Origin: Collybiopsis luxurians FD-317 M1
Taxonomy: Eukaryota > Basidiomycota > Agaricomycetes > Agaricales > Omphalotaceae
DNA length: 64,000 nt
Direction: 5' to 3'
NCBI GenBank assembly: GCA_000827265.1
Contig: KN834791.1
Location: 283,445 to 347,444 of the forward strand
Positions 1 to 13,570 of the stretch are shown piece by piece. Made by a program: the position numbers and the translations under genes. The notes under the pieces are model-generated. The model made no database searches, was not told the origin of the DNA, and was given only the letters and a program-made list of their open reading frames with translations. Each line of letters begins with the position of its first letter. Position 1 is the stretch's first letter.

Positions 1-536
1 CTTGCGAAACCAAAAGCGTCTGGGGTTTGAAGTAATACATCTGAGCAAGAACAGAGCTGCGGAAGTCTTAAAACATAGTAGCCCAAGCAGGAAACGAAGA
101 AGACATACCCGAACGCAGAGAAACCCAGGCCAAGTACAAGCATGCGGAATGTGACCACAGGCAGCTCGTAATCATCTCTGAAAAGATCATGGGATGAGCC
201 AATGCCTCTCGAATGAAATAAAGGCAACGAGCATACCTAGTACTAAGCACCTTGATTGCAACATCATGGGCATCACTGACCAGATAGTCCTTCTCGTCTG
301 CGTTACCGGATGCCAATCGGGCCTTCGTAAATATCAATATATGAACAGTCGAAACTCAGGAAAGTTGTCACCTCTAGCTCTTCGGCCTGTCTGAGACGCA
401 ACTCCTCTTCAGCATCGTCCGAGTAATTGACCGTGTCGATGTAGCCAACTTTCTCGTTGGATGAAGAGGCATCCTTTTTCTCAATGTCATCGACCAAATG
501 ACTGTCCTGTCGAGGGGGGACGGGCTGAGTGCTCAT
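1..536 (-). CDS. OPT-family oligopeptide transporter, N-terminal part (cut by window edge)
   Basis: Only the first 125 or so codons are inside the window. Exons 536-372, 322-237, 177-109 and 56-1 join in frame through introns of 49, 59 and 52 nt. The product starts with an acidic, Glu-rich cytosolic tail and then has the stretch EKDYLVSDAHDVAIKVLS followed by DDYELPVVTFRM and AQMYYFKPQ. This is how fungal OPT transporters enter their first membrane helix. The family imports small peptides or metal-peptide complexes across the plasma membrane by proton symport; the substrate here cannot be told. The second exon uses an AAG acceptor at 323, chosen because it alone keeps the frame. The rest of the gene, including all other helices, lies to the left of the window. 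Confidence 0.85.
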
Positions 537-1280
537 CTCGATACTTGACGAAAGAGAGGGAGAAAGGAGAGAGGATACTCGATGTATGTCATGCTTAACC
601 GCATAATTTGTACCAGAACGGGTGCGGATCTAGTAATGGTGGCGGCTCCATCAGAGAGATAAGTCGCATGGACAGTATTACCTTGTCCGATATTGAGTAT
701 CACAACTTCAATTTAATAGGTATCAATTATCCGCCCGGACGATAAGGCCATATGATAGGTTTCCTGACCGACAGTATTGTAAAGTGTATGATTGAATTAG
801 GCTTGGCACTGAGATACGAAGGACTTGCAAGGGTTCTCGAAGTTCATCAATGTTCCAATCATGAAGAAGTCTACTCAAATCTGCTCGTTTGTAACAATCG
901 AGAGTCGTACTCTACTATCGTAGCTCCTTCACTTCAACACCTGGACGAAATTTTGTGTATACCGTAGATCAAGCCAAGAAATAATGGATTCAACCATCCA
1001 CATGGTTCTTTTTGCTAATACGGCGTGCCTTAGTTGTGAGCGGGAAGATGCCAATGGGGCCTCTTCCCGCTCTTGCAGACGGATGCTTGGAGCAAGTATT
1101 ATCTATTCTATCTATTGCATATGTACATGGCTTTGTTCCTGAGCTACGCAGCCGGACAAGAGGGACCGCGATGATTGCAAAAATAGTCTGATTTCTAGAG
1201 CGTAGTGCGGTCGGTCAAAAATCTAACGCGCAAAGAATCTATCCTATGGTTATGAACCGACCAAGATCAAGGTGTTTCAT

Positions 1281-1367
1281 AATGTACGCTAGAACCAGAG
1301 TGTCAATGTTGGTGGACGTATGCGCCGCACCCGGTGTCTGCACGAGTGTAACAGAACACATGTTCTG
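1281..1367. repeat. Diverged dispersed repeat, copy 1
   Basis: This segment matches 3371-3462 in the same orientation, starting at ATGTACGCTAGAA and ending at GAACACATGTTCTG, with about four of five bases identical by eye. Minus-strand reading of both copies gives a similar peptide (AAHTST then IDTL then LAYI). That could mean a decayed coding sequence, but no family is recognised. Confidence 0.6.
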
Positions 1368-3370
1368 GAGATAATATGAATCTCGAATCGAGACACAGTA
1401 GCTGTCGTTGTCTATCATAGAGCAGCGTCCGTAATGAAGGACTGGTGCATTAAAACGTGCCGACTCTTGAGACTGAACTCTGTAGGTATTCTTTTTGAAG
1501 AGCAAACACATCCATTCAGTTATCTCACAATTGGTTTGAGTATGCACAACACAAGGCCCCCGTTATTAGCGGCGATAAGAAGTGACATCTCCCTCTCCTT
1601 ACCAAACAAAAGGCACACATCGTACTGTTGAACGAATGGGTGGTGAGTGGTTCAGCTGATACCGATACAATTAGTCAAAAAACCAGAAAGTTTGAAGTGA
1701 CTGAGACTGGTTCGCCTTACTCGCGTGAAGTGCCTAGCGATCATCATTTCAGATCTCAGATCCCACTATACTAAGTATCCATCATGTCAAGATCACACTT
1801 TGCGGCCGAAGGTTTAAACGATTCTAAAAGATACTTGGGTTAGTGGCAGGTTCAACGAGTAAAAGGTTGCAAATTTCTAGTACAGGTTGTCCAAAAAATT
1901 CATACATCGAGTGATTCATGATACATCAGGACGATCAGAGAAGTACTTATTGTAAACAAGGAGCTTCTCGAGGAAAACAGGGTCATCTGCTCTTCTACCG
2001 CATATAATCGTGGGCGGAGATATATGTACATGCCATCATTCATTCTTGACACGCTCAGTAGCCGTGAATTTAGGTTTGGTAGACGGGACAGGGGTAAGTT
2101 AGAAATCTTCTCGAGAAATGCTCGGCTCCTCGTCCCAGCATCTCATTACGCGTAGCTGACCATAAGTGACCACGAAACTTCGACCCGCTCCAAGTTTCCT
2201 GCTATAACAACCCTAAAATGTCTGCGGAACCTACATCCTCCTTGCCCTGTATTATTTTATGTTGGCGAACATCGACAGCGATAGCGACACTCTCACTGTA
2301 CGGTCGAAAAGAAAATTTTGGGGTCGGGACGCTTTTTTTATCCCCAATTCATGAGATTTTTATTGCCCTACATGGCGCTCATAGCGAACCACCAAGAAAA
2401 TCAGGCGCTCAACCGACTCTGATTATCTCTTCTAGATCTCTACAGCGTGGCACAAGAAGGATTGAAGTTCTATGCGTTCTATGCTGATGTCGTCTTTTCG
2501 GACGGCGAAGACAACTCTATAACTAGTATGGAGTGCTTGCCTTCCGCTCTAGGGTTTGATGAAGAGTGACATGAAAAAGGGTTGTATGCTGTAGGTGAAA
2601 ATGGCTTTGTTCTCTCGATTTTCAGTTTAAGCACTTGTAATCCGGTTCGAATAGTTAAATGATATATATAGAAGATTTGTTGGATCTCTGGCGAAACTAC
2701 CATGGCCCACGATTGGTCTTGAGGTTTAACTCGTCGCAGTGTCTTATCATGATGATTAACTACCACAGGATGATAGCTCGGACGATTTGCAGGCTTATCT
2801 CGAGTCAATGGCAGTCCCATCGCAGAATATTTGGGCTGAGCTCCTCAATCGCCTGAATAAGCTAGCACGGCACAACTTCGCTCTTGGTCCCTCGGCCAAG
2901 TCCTTTGGTCAATGTTTCCCTTTTCCTTTAATAGATAAGAGTATGGCTGACACACCCATATTCCGTAGCCCTTTTATAGGGCTGGTTAGTTTGGCCTCTC
3001 AGATAAGTGGAAGGATAATGATGTACTGAGGATCATTGCCTACTCCATGCAGCACAGAGGACCCAATAGGGTATCGAGATGTTCATTCCAGTCTAGTTAT
3101 TCGAAGCAATGAATCATGGAAATGAGTTTTGGCGGTAGACTGTAAGATCTGTTAGGTTTCGGTCTTGCTGCATGGTGAATATTGTGAATAGCGAGACCTA
3201 TCTTAGTGTCACTTCCGACCATCCCGGGCCTTTGTTCGTAGTTTACCTTGGAAACTGCTGATACTAGCAGAATCTAGAGTATCGGTCGCTCGGGGAACTC
3301 GTATCCTTTCTTCAGAGCTTGGCAGCGGTAATGAAGCGGCCAAAATTTCCAAGGCACCTACCGAATGATA

Positions 3371-3462
3371 AATGTACGCTAGAATCAGAGTGTCAATACG
3401 AGTGGATGTATGCGCCGCACTCAGTGCCTGCATGAAAGAACCCGGAAGAACACATGTTCTGT
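3371..3462. repeat. Diverged dispersed repeat, copy 2
   Basis: Second copy of the segment at 1281-1367, in direct orientation about 2.1 kb away. Both copies end in the same GAACACATGTTCTG block. Confidence 0.6.
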
Positions 3463-5033
3463 GGGGGCTTTATTTGCGAAGCTGTCATTGTCATTCGTAA
3501 TTGTTGGGCCAGAGCCTGGACCCAGAAGGCACACCTTAATGCACTGTGTGTATGCTCTTAACGAGGTGCCCAATCTCTAAGCTCGTGTGCATGCCATCAG
3601 AACAATATCTCGTCTGGATATCAACAGCGACGCCACATACTTACAGTAATTACTGCAGATTTTTCGCAATCCTTCAATGCAGAATATCGTCGGAGATCCT
3701 GTGATACTTCCCAGCAACACCATTGCCGAGACCAAATTTACGCCGAGATAGTCATTCACATTGCCTGAACAACCCTCACCCCTGATGATTTTAACGTCAA
3801 CACTGGAAGAGGGAACATACTCTTAGCCCATTGGGACGGGGAAAGATTGAGAACAAAAGCATCTTACGTACCATGGAAGTGACATTAGTGCAGTCACAAA
3901 TTTTGATTCGGAAAACACTTCGCGATGTCGTCTACTCCTCCAGTATCCAACACAGTCAGTACGCGGTCAACTATTAAGCTGTTGTTAATCTTGGATTTCG
4001 TCAAACCTTTGAATTACGAAGAGCAAAAGTTTAGCGGAAGGGAGCTTAATGCGTTGCAGTGGACGAGAAGGGATCTGGTTTGGTGCAGTGTATGATGCGA
4101 ACGATGCACCGTCGTCGGGGCTTAAAGCTTAAAGTATCGTGCGAGAAGTGGCTGACTCATTTCGTTGCGATCTCATGATGCATGATGATCAATATTAGGA
4201 GCGATTGTCGAGACAATAAGCAATGATTAATGATCTGCAAAGTACAAAAGGACGAACGTACAAGGTCAGACTGTCAGTGATCCCCACGAATCCATCTGAC
4301 TCACATTCTAACCATCGCCGCCGTCTTTCTTTTTCAACTCGCAGAGTCAGTGGAAGTGGAAGAGTGGCTGGCAAAGCGACGTAACTCATGTCGACTGAGT
4401 TGCCACGCCAAGTCCAAAGCGCCGTTCGGCGCTTTGTTCAGTTCTTGCAATAGTACTAACGGGCATCTAATATGATTATCTATCCCAGAGCATATCTTAA
4501 CGAAAGTGGACAAGAACTCTGCTCAGCGAATCAGTATGGTTTGGTACGCATCAGATTTGTATTTTGAATAGTGCGTACATTCATACTCGCCAGTCTTGAG
4601 CTAGTGGCTCTAATATGTCGACCGCACCGTTGACTTTTCGGTTTCCAGTCCACTTAGAGGTAAAGTCTGCCTTCCCGTCCTAATTTAGTAATTTGGACGT
4701 TTGATTACCTCATTTTTTTTCTCAGCGCCTATACCGTAGTATACCCACCTCGTACTTTCCTTGACTCTACAGCACGTCTGTCCCAGTCGATATTCAATAT
4801 TTGGATTTCGCCGTTGCCCCACGCTCGCCGCGACGGTCTACTTCGCTCGCCGTGATAGCCATTTTTCGCACGCTCGGTACTATGGGTATGTAGGGAACTT
4901 CGGCAGGTATGTATGATTTTACGCTTATGCATTCGTTCATTAAACTCAAATTCGCCCTTCTTGTTTTGAAAAATTCATGCATATGGTACATTTTCCATTA
5001 AGTTATAATATAACATATAAACAGGTGAATAAC

Positions 5034-6587
5034 TTATAGTACAAGTGGCTCCCCCCTCTGCAGGCTCTCCAGGACTTTCTCAATAGCTTTCATCCGAGAA
5101 GGACGTATACCGCTGAAGCCATCAAGAATATAGCCATCTCTTAGCTTGTTAACAGTAAAAGCTACAAAAAAGAGACATGAGCTCGTACAATTACAACAAT
5201 TTTCGAAAACTTACCATGATCAACCATGAACGGTAACATCCAATGCCAGAACCCTAGAAGCTCAGAACCCAAGTCTAGCTTGTCCACTCCGCCAACTACT
5301 TGATTCGACAATAACCAGCTGTCGACTTTTCGATCTCGAGCAGGCAACGCAGCGCCTCCGATGGTAGGAACCCATTTTTCATATCCCTGAATGTAAGCGA
5401 TATTTCTAACGCAGTCGATTGCTTGTCTGTGGATCAAGGCAAATTCATGAAGAGGCATGGCCGAGACTTGCTGAACGGTGAGGGGAGGAAATGCGAGTGG
5501 TAAAAGAGCGTTGTGACTATATTGCTCGAAGTCACGATTCGTTGTGGCGAGGACTTTGCGAAGCGAGACAGCTGCACTGACTCTAATCGAGTTGAGACTA
5601 CTTGGCCCCTCCTCAAGGTATGCTGCCTAAATGAGGAAATTAGCCTCATCAAGCAAGCAACGAAGACTCGATCATTACCTTTATGAAGAATGCTACCAAT
5701 ATATCCCCGGTTGATATCCAGCCTTTGCCCTCATCTGCAGCCTGTTTCTTGGCCCTTGCCACGATGCCGGCAACCACTCTTGGTCCAAGATATATAGCAC
5801 CTGGCTTTACCCGATGCCAAAATAATTCGGTTGCGACACTTGATCCAAGGCTCAAGACATTCTTAACATTTACAGAAGAGAAGTCACGCTGAAGGTTGGC
5901 TAGGCCAGGAGGGCAGGCTTCTCCGATGTTCTTCGCCTCCTTTAACCTCTTGAGCTCTTCCGTCAAAATGTTGGAAGTACTCAATTTGGGCGGCACCCAT
6001 GGGAGATTGTTCAGGCAAGAGTTCAGCGCTTTTACCACCTGACCCATGCCAGTCGCGTCAAAAACTCCGTGCGGAAGCGTCATCCCGACACATGCACAGT
6101 TTGCCAGAAACGAGACATGAAGGGAGAGAATAGGCGCTTTCTTGGAGGCAAAATCGGCTAGGGAGTTCAGTGTCGCAGAATGGCGGAAATATTTCACCGG
6201 AGGTTTTTCAATGACCGTCGCCGAGTTTGCTGTTAGCGGTGTTAGGGGAATTTTCGTGGAAGGTAGATGGCTAGTGGTGAACTTTGTCAAGACGTATCCT
6301 TCAGGCAAGGCCCCCACTGGGACTCGTATCTGATACGACTTCTTCGCCCAGTTCCACTCTACCCGACCGGCAAGAAGTCTCCATTCCTCGGCGGCGCGGT
6401 TTGCTGCATCTTCCAGTGCCTGAGCATTAACCTCCCTAACAACGTAACCGAATGTGATGCTGCTGGTGTGGACCCCGTTTTGGTCTATTCCGCTGAGAGG
6501 AACGACTAGGGAATCCGCATCGGTGGACGACATAACGGTAGAAGAAGGAGTGTAGGCGGTTTTGAGAACACGGAAACGACAGGTCAA
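5034..6587 (-). CDS. HxxxD-type acyltransferase (transferase family)
   Basis: Three exons (6587-5679, 5626-5215, 5161-5034) join in frame to 482 residues, the usual length for this family. The hallmark HxxxD catalytic motif is HGVFD at residues 173-177, where the His acts as general base to move an acyl group from acyl-CoA to an alcohol or amine. The N-terminal FRVLKT and VVPLSGID and the C-terminal DGYILDG fit fungal members of the transferase family related to plant BAHD enzymes. No signal peptide is seen, so a cytosolic enzyme is expected. The acceptor substrate is unknown. A second Met (codon 19) could also serve as start. Both introns are 48 to 53 nt. Confidence 0.85.
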
Positions 6588-7753
6588 ATTTTCATCTTAT
6601 TACATATTTTCGGTGAGCGTCCTCATGCCAGGATCAGAAAACGTTCATCTGTTCATCAGCCCTGTTAGCAATCTGTTCGCCTAAATCCCCAGAATTTCTT
6701 GAGCTAAGTTTCTGGGCCAGAATTGCCAATACTGGTATGATTCATGGACGACAGCGCTTCTATGTGACATTCGCGTAGGAATCCCTACATTTTGACTATC
6801 AAGATGTTGACTTGACACCCTCCGAATTCTAAACCGAATACGGAAGAAAGTTTGTTCTCTCAAAACGGAAATGTCGGAGATCAAGGGGCACTTTCTTTTT
6901 TTTCATCGCGACAAGCCGTGGCTACGTCTGGTCTTGTTCCAAGTGCGTAAACTTCCTTGTATTAATGATTCCCAGTAGCGGATCTGCAATATATACACTG
7001 AACAATCTCCTGCTTCTTCAAGTGCAAGGAAAAAACTTAAAGCACGTGAAGCCGTTTGACCGCGGTTATGCATGTGTTGTATTGAACGGTGGCGGAGGTT
7101 ACTGTAGGCGCTCTGTAACCTTCTGTAACTCCTCTAATTTTAAGGTGAGAAGGCTTTACGAGAACTCCTGTGGAATGAGAAAAAATCAGAGAAAAATCAA
7201 TATCAAGTATCACCAACGGCGGCAGGTACACTGCGAAATTTATTTCAGATTGAGGATCTAGATGACTCTAGCCAGCGTTCAGTGTAGGCTGCTGGAGGTT
7301 AAACCGTTTATACAGCAATTTTCGAGGTACAGGCCTTGAACAACATATTTTTAAGTATGAACCCCGAAGCTGTTCTGGGTCTTTAATTTGTCTTCAATTG
7401 CATGTTACCGAGTTTTCAGGGCTGGTACTTCACCCTGAATTCCAAAGTTGGCGATTCATGTCGGATGATGGAACCGCGAGCGGATGATTTGTTTTCTGGT
7501 TTTCATAATGTCCAATTTTGAGATTACACCAGCACCACACCTTGACGCCGAGAGTTGATATGATATGTATGTACGTTGTTACGGAATTCTTCTGATTCTC
7601 AAACCTTCCGCCTGAGCGTGTGTATCGGCAATGCCTAATTCTATGCATACCCCAAAACCTTGCCGTTGAAAATTTACTTAGGAGAATATATAGTTGCGAA
7701 GGTTGTCATTGGGAATTATTCCCCCTGCTGGAACTTCAACTTCCCTCGTCATA
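6588..7753. other. Intergenic, no gene seen
   Basis: Space between two divergent genes (acyltransferase on minus, DUF6534 protein on plus). Only short, unsupported open frames are present. It should contain the promoters of both neighbours, but no motif could be assigned with confidence. Confidence 0.5.
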
Positions 7754-9438
7754 ATGTCCTCTGCAGATGCTGCTGGAGCTGCTGGAGCTGCAAGCGCTGC
7801 AGCGCCGCCAATAGGTCATGCCACTATGGATGTTTCCCTCCTTTCCGGGGCCATTGTAAGCTTTCTTCTCTCAAGGTCGTAGACACCTTCCTGATGGCGT
7901 TTTCATTTAAGCTTGTAGCTTCTCTCTTCTCGGTATGGTCGCGTTCAAGCATCCATGAACATCCGATAATGACAATCTCTTTAGTTTCTTGCAATGGGAG
8001 TAGTCGCTGTTTGCCGTAGGTATCATTTCTCGGTGGAATTATAGGACGATCTAATATATTCTTTAGTTTGGATCTACTACACAAACTATCCGAAGGATCC
8101 CATCGCGTTCAAAATCCTTGTTACGTTTATGGGGACTCTAGCTATTCTTGATACGGTGGTGGGTGGGTATTGGGCTTATCTATGGAATGTCACTCACTGG
8201 GGCGGTAAGCTTTGTTCCGAATTTGGTTCCGCTCTTCGATCTCATTATTGAGCAGATCCCACTATCTTTGCCTACTTACCAAAAGTTTTCATAATTGAAA
8301 CTTTCTGCTTGTAAGTTCCGTTCTCCGTTACTGCTGTCAACCCCGATGGCCAATATTGGTCCTGTCTTTTAGCGGCACTGCCTGTCTCACGAACCAAGCT
8401 TTCTTTGCCTGGCGGTTGTGGACCATCACAAAACGGAAAAACTGGTGGCTGCCGCTTTTCATACTTGCCAATGGTCTTATTCAAGAAGGTGAATAATAAA
8501 TGCGTACTGAGTACCTCTGCTGACAGTTTCTGTAGCGGTGGTTTTTTGGCTTATGAACCTCTTTAACACCGACCCCCTCCTCATTCATCTCGGCAAGGCT
8601 TTGTGAGTTCATTTTTGAGCTCTAGTTCGTCTCCCTTACTTACATTCACATCTAGACCTACCGGTACGCAGCAATTCAATTCGTCATCTTTCCTAGATTA
8701 ATATTCTTGCGCTCAGGTTATGCTTGGTTGATTTGTGCCATGTACGTCGAATTCTTTGACGTATTCAAACTGATGACTGATTCTTCAATGCAGTCTTGGA
8801 GATGCCTCGGTCACAATTGGAATGGTGTATTATCTCCGCATTAAAACCAGCAAAGGCGATATGGTAGTGAACGCAAGCTCAAGATCGTAAGGGGAACCGT
8901 CCATGCCATAGCAGAACTTTGCTCACAGTTCTCACAGGGTTTTGAACGCGATTATCGTCAGAACATTGCAATGCAACGTCTTGTCACTTCTAAGTCAAGT
9001 CGCGATGTTCGTAATGTTCTTCTTGAAGTCAAACCCCCATGTTCAGGCCTACTTCTGTAAGTACCGACCGTCGCTTCACAAGTCAAGTTGAACTGACCAA
9101 ATATTCTAGTCTTCAACGATTTTATCGTCGTCAAGGTAGATCTTTTGCATTTAAAAATCTTTTTCATCCACTTATTATTCCGACAAACCAGGTTTATGTA
9201 TTCTCTTTGCTCCTAACGCGTAAGTCCCCATGTGCTTCTTGTTAGTATTTCAATTATCAACTGCGCATTGATAGTGAACGCTCGCAAGAGGATGGCAAGC
9301 AAATTCGACACTAGTCGAACAGGTGGTACTTCCGATAACATTGCTCTTAGCAATGTTCAGGGCGCGATTGCGTCCAGGAACCGGACCCGCTTGCAGCTAC
9401 AAACAGACCCCGGTGTTGTTTCAATCCAAGTCCAGTGA
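7754..9438 (+). CDS. DUF6534-type multi-pass membrane protein
   Basis: Twelve exons join without a frame break to 327 residues: 7754-7855, 7985-8015, 8067-8204, 8256-8310, 8373-8488, 8536-8602, 8697-8741, 8794-8886, 8938-9056, 9110-9135, 9192-9219 and 9275-9438. The product begins with an Ala-rich tail, then hydrophobic segments, IYYTNYPKDP, the middle motif CFGTACLTNQAFFAWRLW, and ends with LTLNARKRM before a polar cytosolic tail. This order matches the seven-helix DUF6534 proteins that are greatly expanded in Agaricomycetes. Their function is unknown; the topology resembles a receptor or sensor, but that is only inference. The start is the ATG at 7754, just before the Ala-rich region; an earlier ATG would add only an unlikely polar leader. 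Confidence 0.85.
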
Positions 9439-11175
9439 GTAATCATCTCGCCGAGATTTTCTGGGCTCGTCCTTGGCGCGGTTGTGCTTTTTTTTTTTGC
9501 TGCCGCGAACGCAAAGACTTTAATTCTATTCTTGAAGAATCTTTGCTAACGATGCTTTTGCAGCCAAGAAATTGACACCGATGATTCTTGGAAACAGGAT
9601 GGGACAAACTCAAATTATTCTGAACGCAAAATTGACTACGTATAAATTGTAAAACAAGAGGGGCGTTGCAAGTCTCCAAATTCACTGGCTATGGATAGCG
9701 ATTTATCCTCAAAATTGCCCTGGTGCATAGGAACCGGAAGTGCTACTGGTCATTATAGACAAAGACCACCAGTGTTGTATCGTAATTGGTATACCCTCGG
9801 ATGGATTTAACTTTTCGCTCACACCTATTACACCGTGTAATACATAACATTCGTTTTGATTGATTCAGCCCCACGCTCCTTAAATCATTCAAAGATTGAT
9901 TAAGTATCTGCGTCTATGCAGTACGTGCCTAGACGATCTGCAATACGGTTAGAGCGTCGACTGTTGATACATACAGTGTGTTGAGGCTCCCATTCTCCAA
10001 CCCCCACGCGCAGATGAGCTCATTAATGTCATACGTAGCAGCTCTCCCAAATTGTCCCGAAGTTTGCTTCCAGTCGCCGATCATTGATGTCACGGTCACG
10101 AACTGTGACGGTACGCGCTGTGAGAATACCTCATTAATGAACGTTCATGAACAGTGTTTTTCTAATATTCACTTGATACATTTCCGGACTGGTTCTTTCC
10201 TTGACACTCATCCTAATCGACGTCTCTTGTTCTAGACCTCCCGTGGCTTCCGCTATGACACTGAGCCGATTTTTGTTGGCGAAGATGGAAGACTGCAAAG
10301 TACGTTCAATAATGGATGTTAAGTGGCAAGCCACATTCTTCTCCGGCAGCTCTTCATTTGATTCTGCAAGTCCGAGTAGGGATACCCCATGGCCCATTAC
10401 CCGTGCGACTTACCTTCGCGATCAGATCGCTACTGCACCCGAATATTATTCCTTCAATAACGAGGACGTGTAACCTGAGTTGTCAAAAGACCCTAAGATT
10501 CGGAGGAGGTGAAAATTTTGACGGACATCCGCCGCGATTGCGGCATCGCAACTCGCGAAATCTGAACCCCACAAGAAAATTGTGCAACACGTCGGTATCG
10601 AGGCCAACTTAGAGAGGAACCTCTCTAGTTTCAGCAAAAATCCCGTCTCGACGACTCTTCTGAAAGATCTCCTATCAGATCGTGTAATGCACCCGAATCT
10701 TCTGCTCTCAAGCACCAAAATATTCAACATACATCTTTGCCCGTCAAGCTAAGGGGTTCAAAGTTGAAAATAGAATAATACTTGATTCAAGGTACGCTAA
10801 TCCGCCCCCGGTTGATTCTACGACTTCCAACAGCATCCGAAGACCTTCAAGCGCTCAGTCCGGCTACCTCCTTATCATATCTACGCTTGTCATGGACAAG
10901 AAAGCTTGATTGTGGATTCAACTTTGGTCGAAACCGCTCCCGCGCGCGCTGCCTTCTGCCTCAACTTTGTATAGTCGGGAACGGGAGCAATTCCAATCGT
11001 CAATAATATGGTCAACATAGCTTGGGTAAGGAGCAGCAGTATTTCATTATGCGATGTAACAATCGCGTGGTCTAATGGTATACGGATGCATATCACACGT
11101 CCCTTTCGAGTCTGTATAAAGAACTGCGTAAAATAAGGCCTTAGCCTGGTGCTCTCCCAACACCTTCTCCTTGGA
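9439..11175. other. Intergenic, no gene supported
   Basis: Several 80 to 100 codon frames occur on both strands between 9.98 and 10.75 kb, but none shows a family motif or joins across introns into a longer product. A polypyrimidine tract lies near 9488. A decayed or very diverged gene cannot be excluded. Confidence 0.45.
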
Positions 11176-13570
11176 ATGATATTCTTTCCAGGCCTCGCAC
11201 AGCTTGCCTTGTTGCTTTTTCTCTCGACGAACATTGCAGATTCATGTGTCGTTAACTCCTCTAACTCGGGATGCGAATCTTCTTCGGACAATGATGCTTC
11301 TATAAGCTGTCGGTGTGCACCTGGCGACGAATGTTTTCCCTCAGCGGACACTTGGGCCCATCTAAATACCAGTGTTTCGGGACGTTTAGTCAATGTTGTC
11401 TCCTCTGCTGCGTATTGTAATAATCTTCCCGCTGGATGCTCCGATGCGCAATGGGCTAGCTCTGAGTTCAGAAATAACTTACCGGGTGCGATGAACCAGG
11501 TATGTTCAATAGTTCTTCGGACCATCCGAGTTGTCCTGAGCTAAGTCGCATTTTAGGTGAACTGGGAGCAAGTTCGCAACCTGTCTACAATTTTTTATAT
11601 TCCTGCCTCAATCTGTTTTCTAGGATTACTTCTCAAGCCCGCCGTCAGTCTGTTTTCGTGCTACTATACAGCCGGCTCCAAATACGACCCAGGATTGCAG
11701 TCCGGGGTCTGGAAATGTTCCATTATTCGCAATTCTTGCAGAATCTGTTGAAGACATTCAGGTGAGGATTCTCGCATCCCTTGTAGCGCGTATTTTAATC
11801 CTGGATATCTTTACTTTGATACAGATCGGAGTCAATTTCGCCCGGGACTATGATCTCCGTTTGGTCATCAAAGCCTCTGGACATGACTATCTCGGACGTT
11901 CCACGGCGAAAAACGCTCTCCTTATATCTACTCACAAACTCCAAAATATAAAATTTTCAGACCATTTCACCGTCAAAGGAAAAGATTACGGATCCGTGGT
12001 TACAGTAGAGAGCGGAGTGGCCTTGAATACATTGTATGCCGCGAGCAAAGCGCAGGGAAAAATATTTGTCGTAAGGAGTTTCATGATGCTTAATAACCGA
12101 ATTAGTAAATTTGATTTCAAGGGAGGTACTGCTGCTTCTGTTGTTTATGCAGGAGGATATGTTCAAGGCGCAGGTAATACGATCTCATTTGGACTCAAAT
12201 TAATGAACATCACTGACGACTACCAGGCCATAGCGCTCTTAGCCCGGTAAAAAAAATCCAATCTATGTACTCATCAGCGAATCTCGCTGACATCATTAAT
12301 GTAAGGCATATGGACTGGCGGTGGACAATGTCCTACAATTCACTGTTGTCGTTGCAAGTGGTGATATTCTGACTGTCAACGAGGAAGAGAATTCAGATTG
12401 TACGCTCTTTTCATAACGCCTTTTCGCCGAGTCTCAATTTCTTCATGATTACGCCTACATGCAGTGTTCTGGGCCATGAGAGGGGGAGGAGCAGGAAGCT
12501 GGGGGGTGATTGTCAATTTGACTGCCCGCGTCTTCCCAACCTTCAATGCCACCATTTGTCAATCTAACATTACCACGGCCGAGCCCTCCGCCATGGGATC
12601 CGTGGCGGCTGTACACGCGCGCCGAATCTTTGACCTCGATCCTTTTCGGGCTGGGCAATATTTCTGGGTAAACACCGTGAATTGAGACTTGTACGAACTA
12701 CTAACGATACAGGGTATTTAGGTGGTACCTACAGGTATAACTATCCCTAATGTCGGGCCGCTTATAGCCATGCAGGTCTCGACATACTTCCCTGATAATA
12801 CACCTCTGAATACCGCAGAAGCCGCGTACCAGCCGTTTATCGATGAAGTGGGTAATCTGACGAACGTCCAAATAGAAACTGCTTGTAGGACATCCCTTAT
12901 CAATGATGCTCTTTTCCAAACGGACGATGTCGTCGGGCAGGATCTGATCTTGGGATCGAGATTATTCCCAGAGAGTTTGTATAGGTCATCCCCAGACGCT
13001 ATCGGGCAATTGTACACTGAACTGCTGGAGAATGGAACGCAACAGTATGTATCTTCGCGTCGGTGCTCTCATCATTGCCATAACTGAGCTCCATCGAATA
13101 TAGAATCCTCGGCCACTTGGTTGCCGGAGGCAAAGTTGCGGAAAATGCTAATGCAGACATGGCTCTCAATAAAGCTTGGAGAACCGCCAAAACACACGTG
13201 TGTCCTCCCTATCTGTCTATCCCCCTATCAACTTTACAGACTTGTTAATGCGAATTGGCTGTAGGTTATACTCGTCGATGCTTGGAATGATTCTTTTGCG
13301 ATCCCTGAAGCCATATCCGAACAACGGCTCTTTACGACAGGTAATCAACGACAGGCATTAACTTCTATCGCCGGTCAGGATAGTGGATCTTACACTAACG
13401 AAGGGGATCGATTGGAGCCGGATTTCCAAGTGACGTTCTATGGGTCGCAGGCGAACTATGCGCGACTGGAAAAGGTCAAGGCAAAATATGACCCTGGGGA
13501 TCTTTTCATTGTAGCTGCTGGGGTTGGGAGCGAAAGGTGGAACGAGGCAGGATTCTGCAGGGTTAATTGA
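11176..13570 (+). CDS. Secreted FAD-linked oxidoreductase, berberine-bridge-enzyme type
   Basis: Eleven exons give 604 residues in one frame: 11176-11499, 11557-11571, 11624-11761, 11825-12070, 12122-12173, 12227-12246, 12306-12399, 12465-12667, 12722-13044, 13104-13197 and 13265-13570. A signal peptide ([16 protein letters not shown]) starts the protein. The FAD domain contains [14 protein letters not shown], whose His (about 179) is the likely covalent flavin site, then YVQGAGHSAL and [14 protein letters not shown]. The C-terminal YDPGDLFIV, with a Trp-Asn-Glu block soon after, is the berberine-bridge substrate-side domain. No Cys is seen at the second covalent site used by bicovalent members, so single His attachment is expected. 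Such enzymes oxidise sugars, alcohols or alkaloid-like substrates outside the cell using oxygen. Exon 2 is just 15 nt and its donor (GTTCGC) is weak, but it is required by the frame. Confidence 0.88.

Larger units (their letters stand above)
537..5033. other. 4.5 kb stretch with no recognisable gene
   Basis: Open frames here are short and scattered on both strands, and none joins into a longer product across plausible introns or shows a known motif. The one structure seen is a diverged repeat pair (1281-1367 and 3371-3462). The stretch may be decayed mobile-element or gene remnants, but nothing identifies the source. Confidence 0.6.

Noticed and set aside
9978..10730. Several 85-98 codon frames on both strands, possible small gene
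   Set aside because: Frames overlap in conflicting directions, show no conserved motif, and cannot be joined by introns into one product.
10890..11525. Long 211-codon open frame on the minus strand
   Set aside because: It lies opposite exon 1 of the FAD oxidase and its upstream region, has no family motif, and the plus-strand signal peptide and spliced frame are far stronger.
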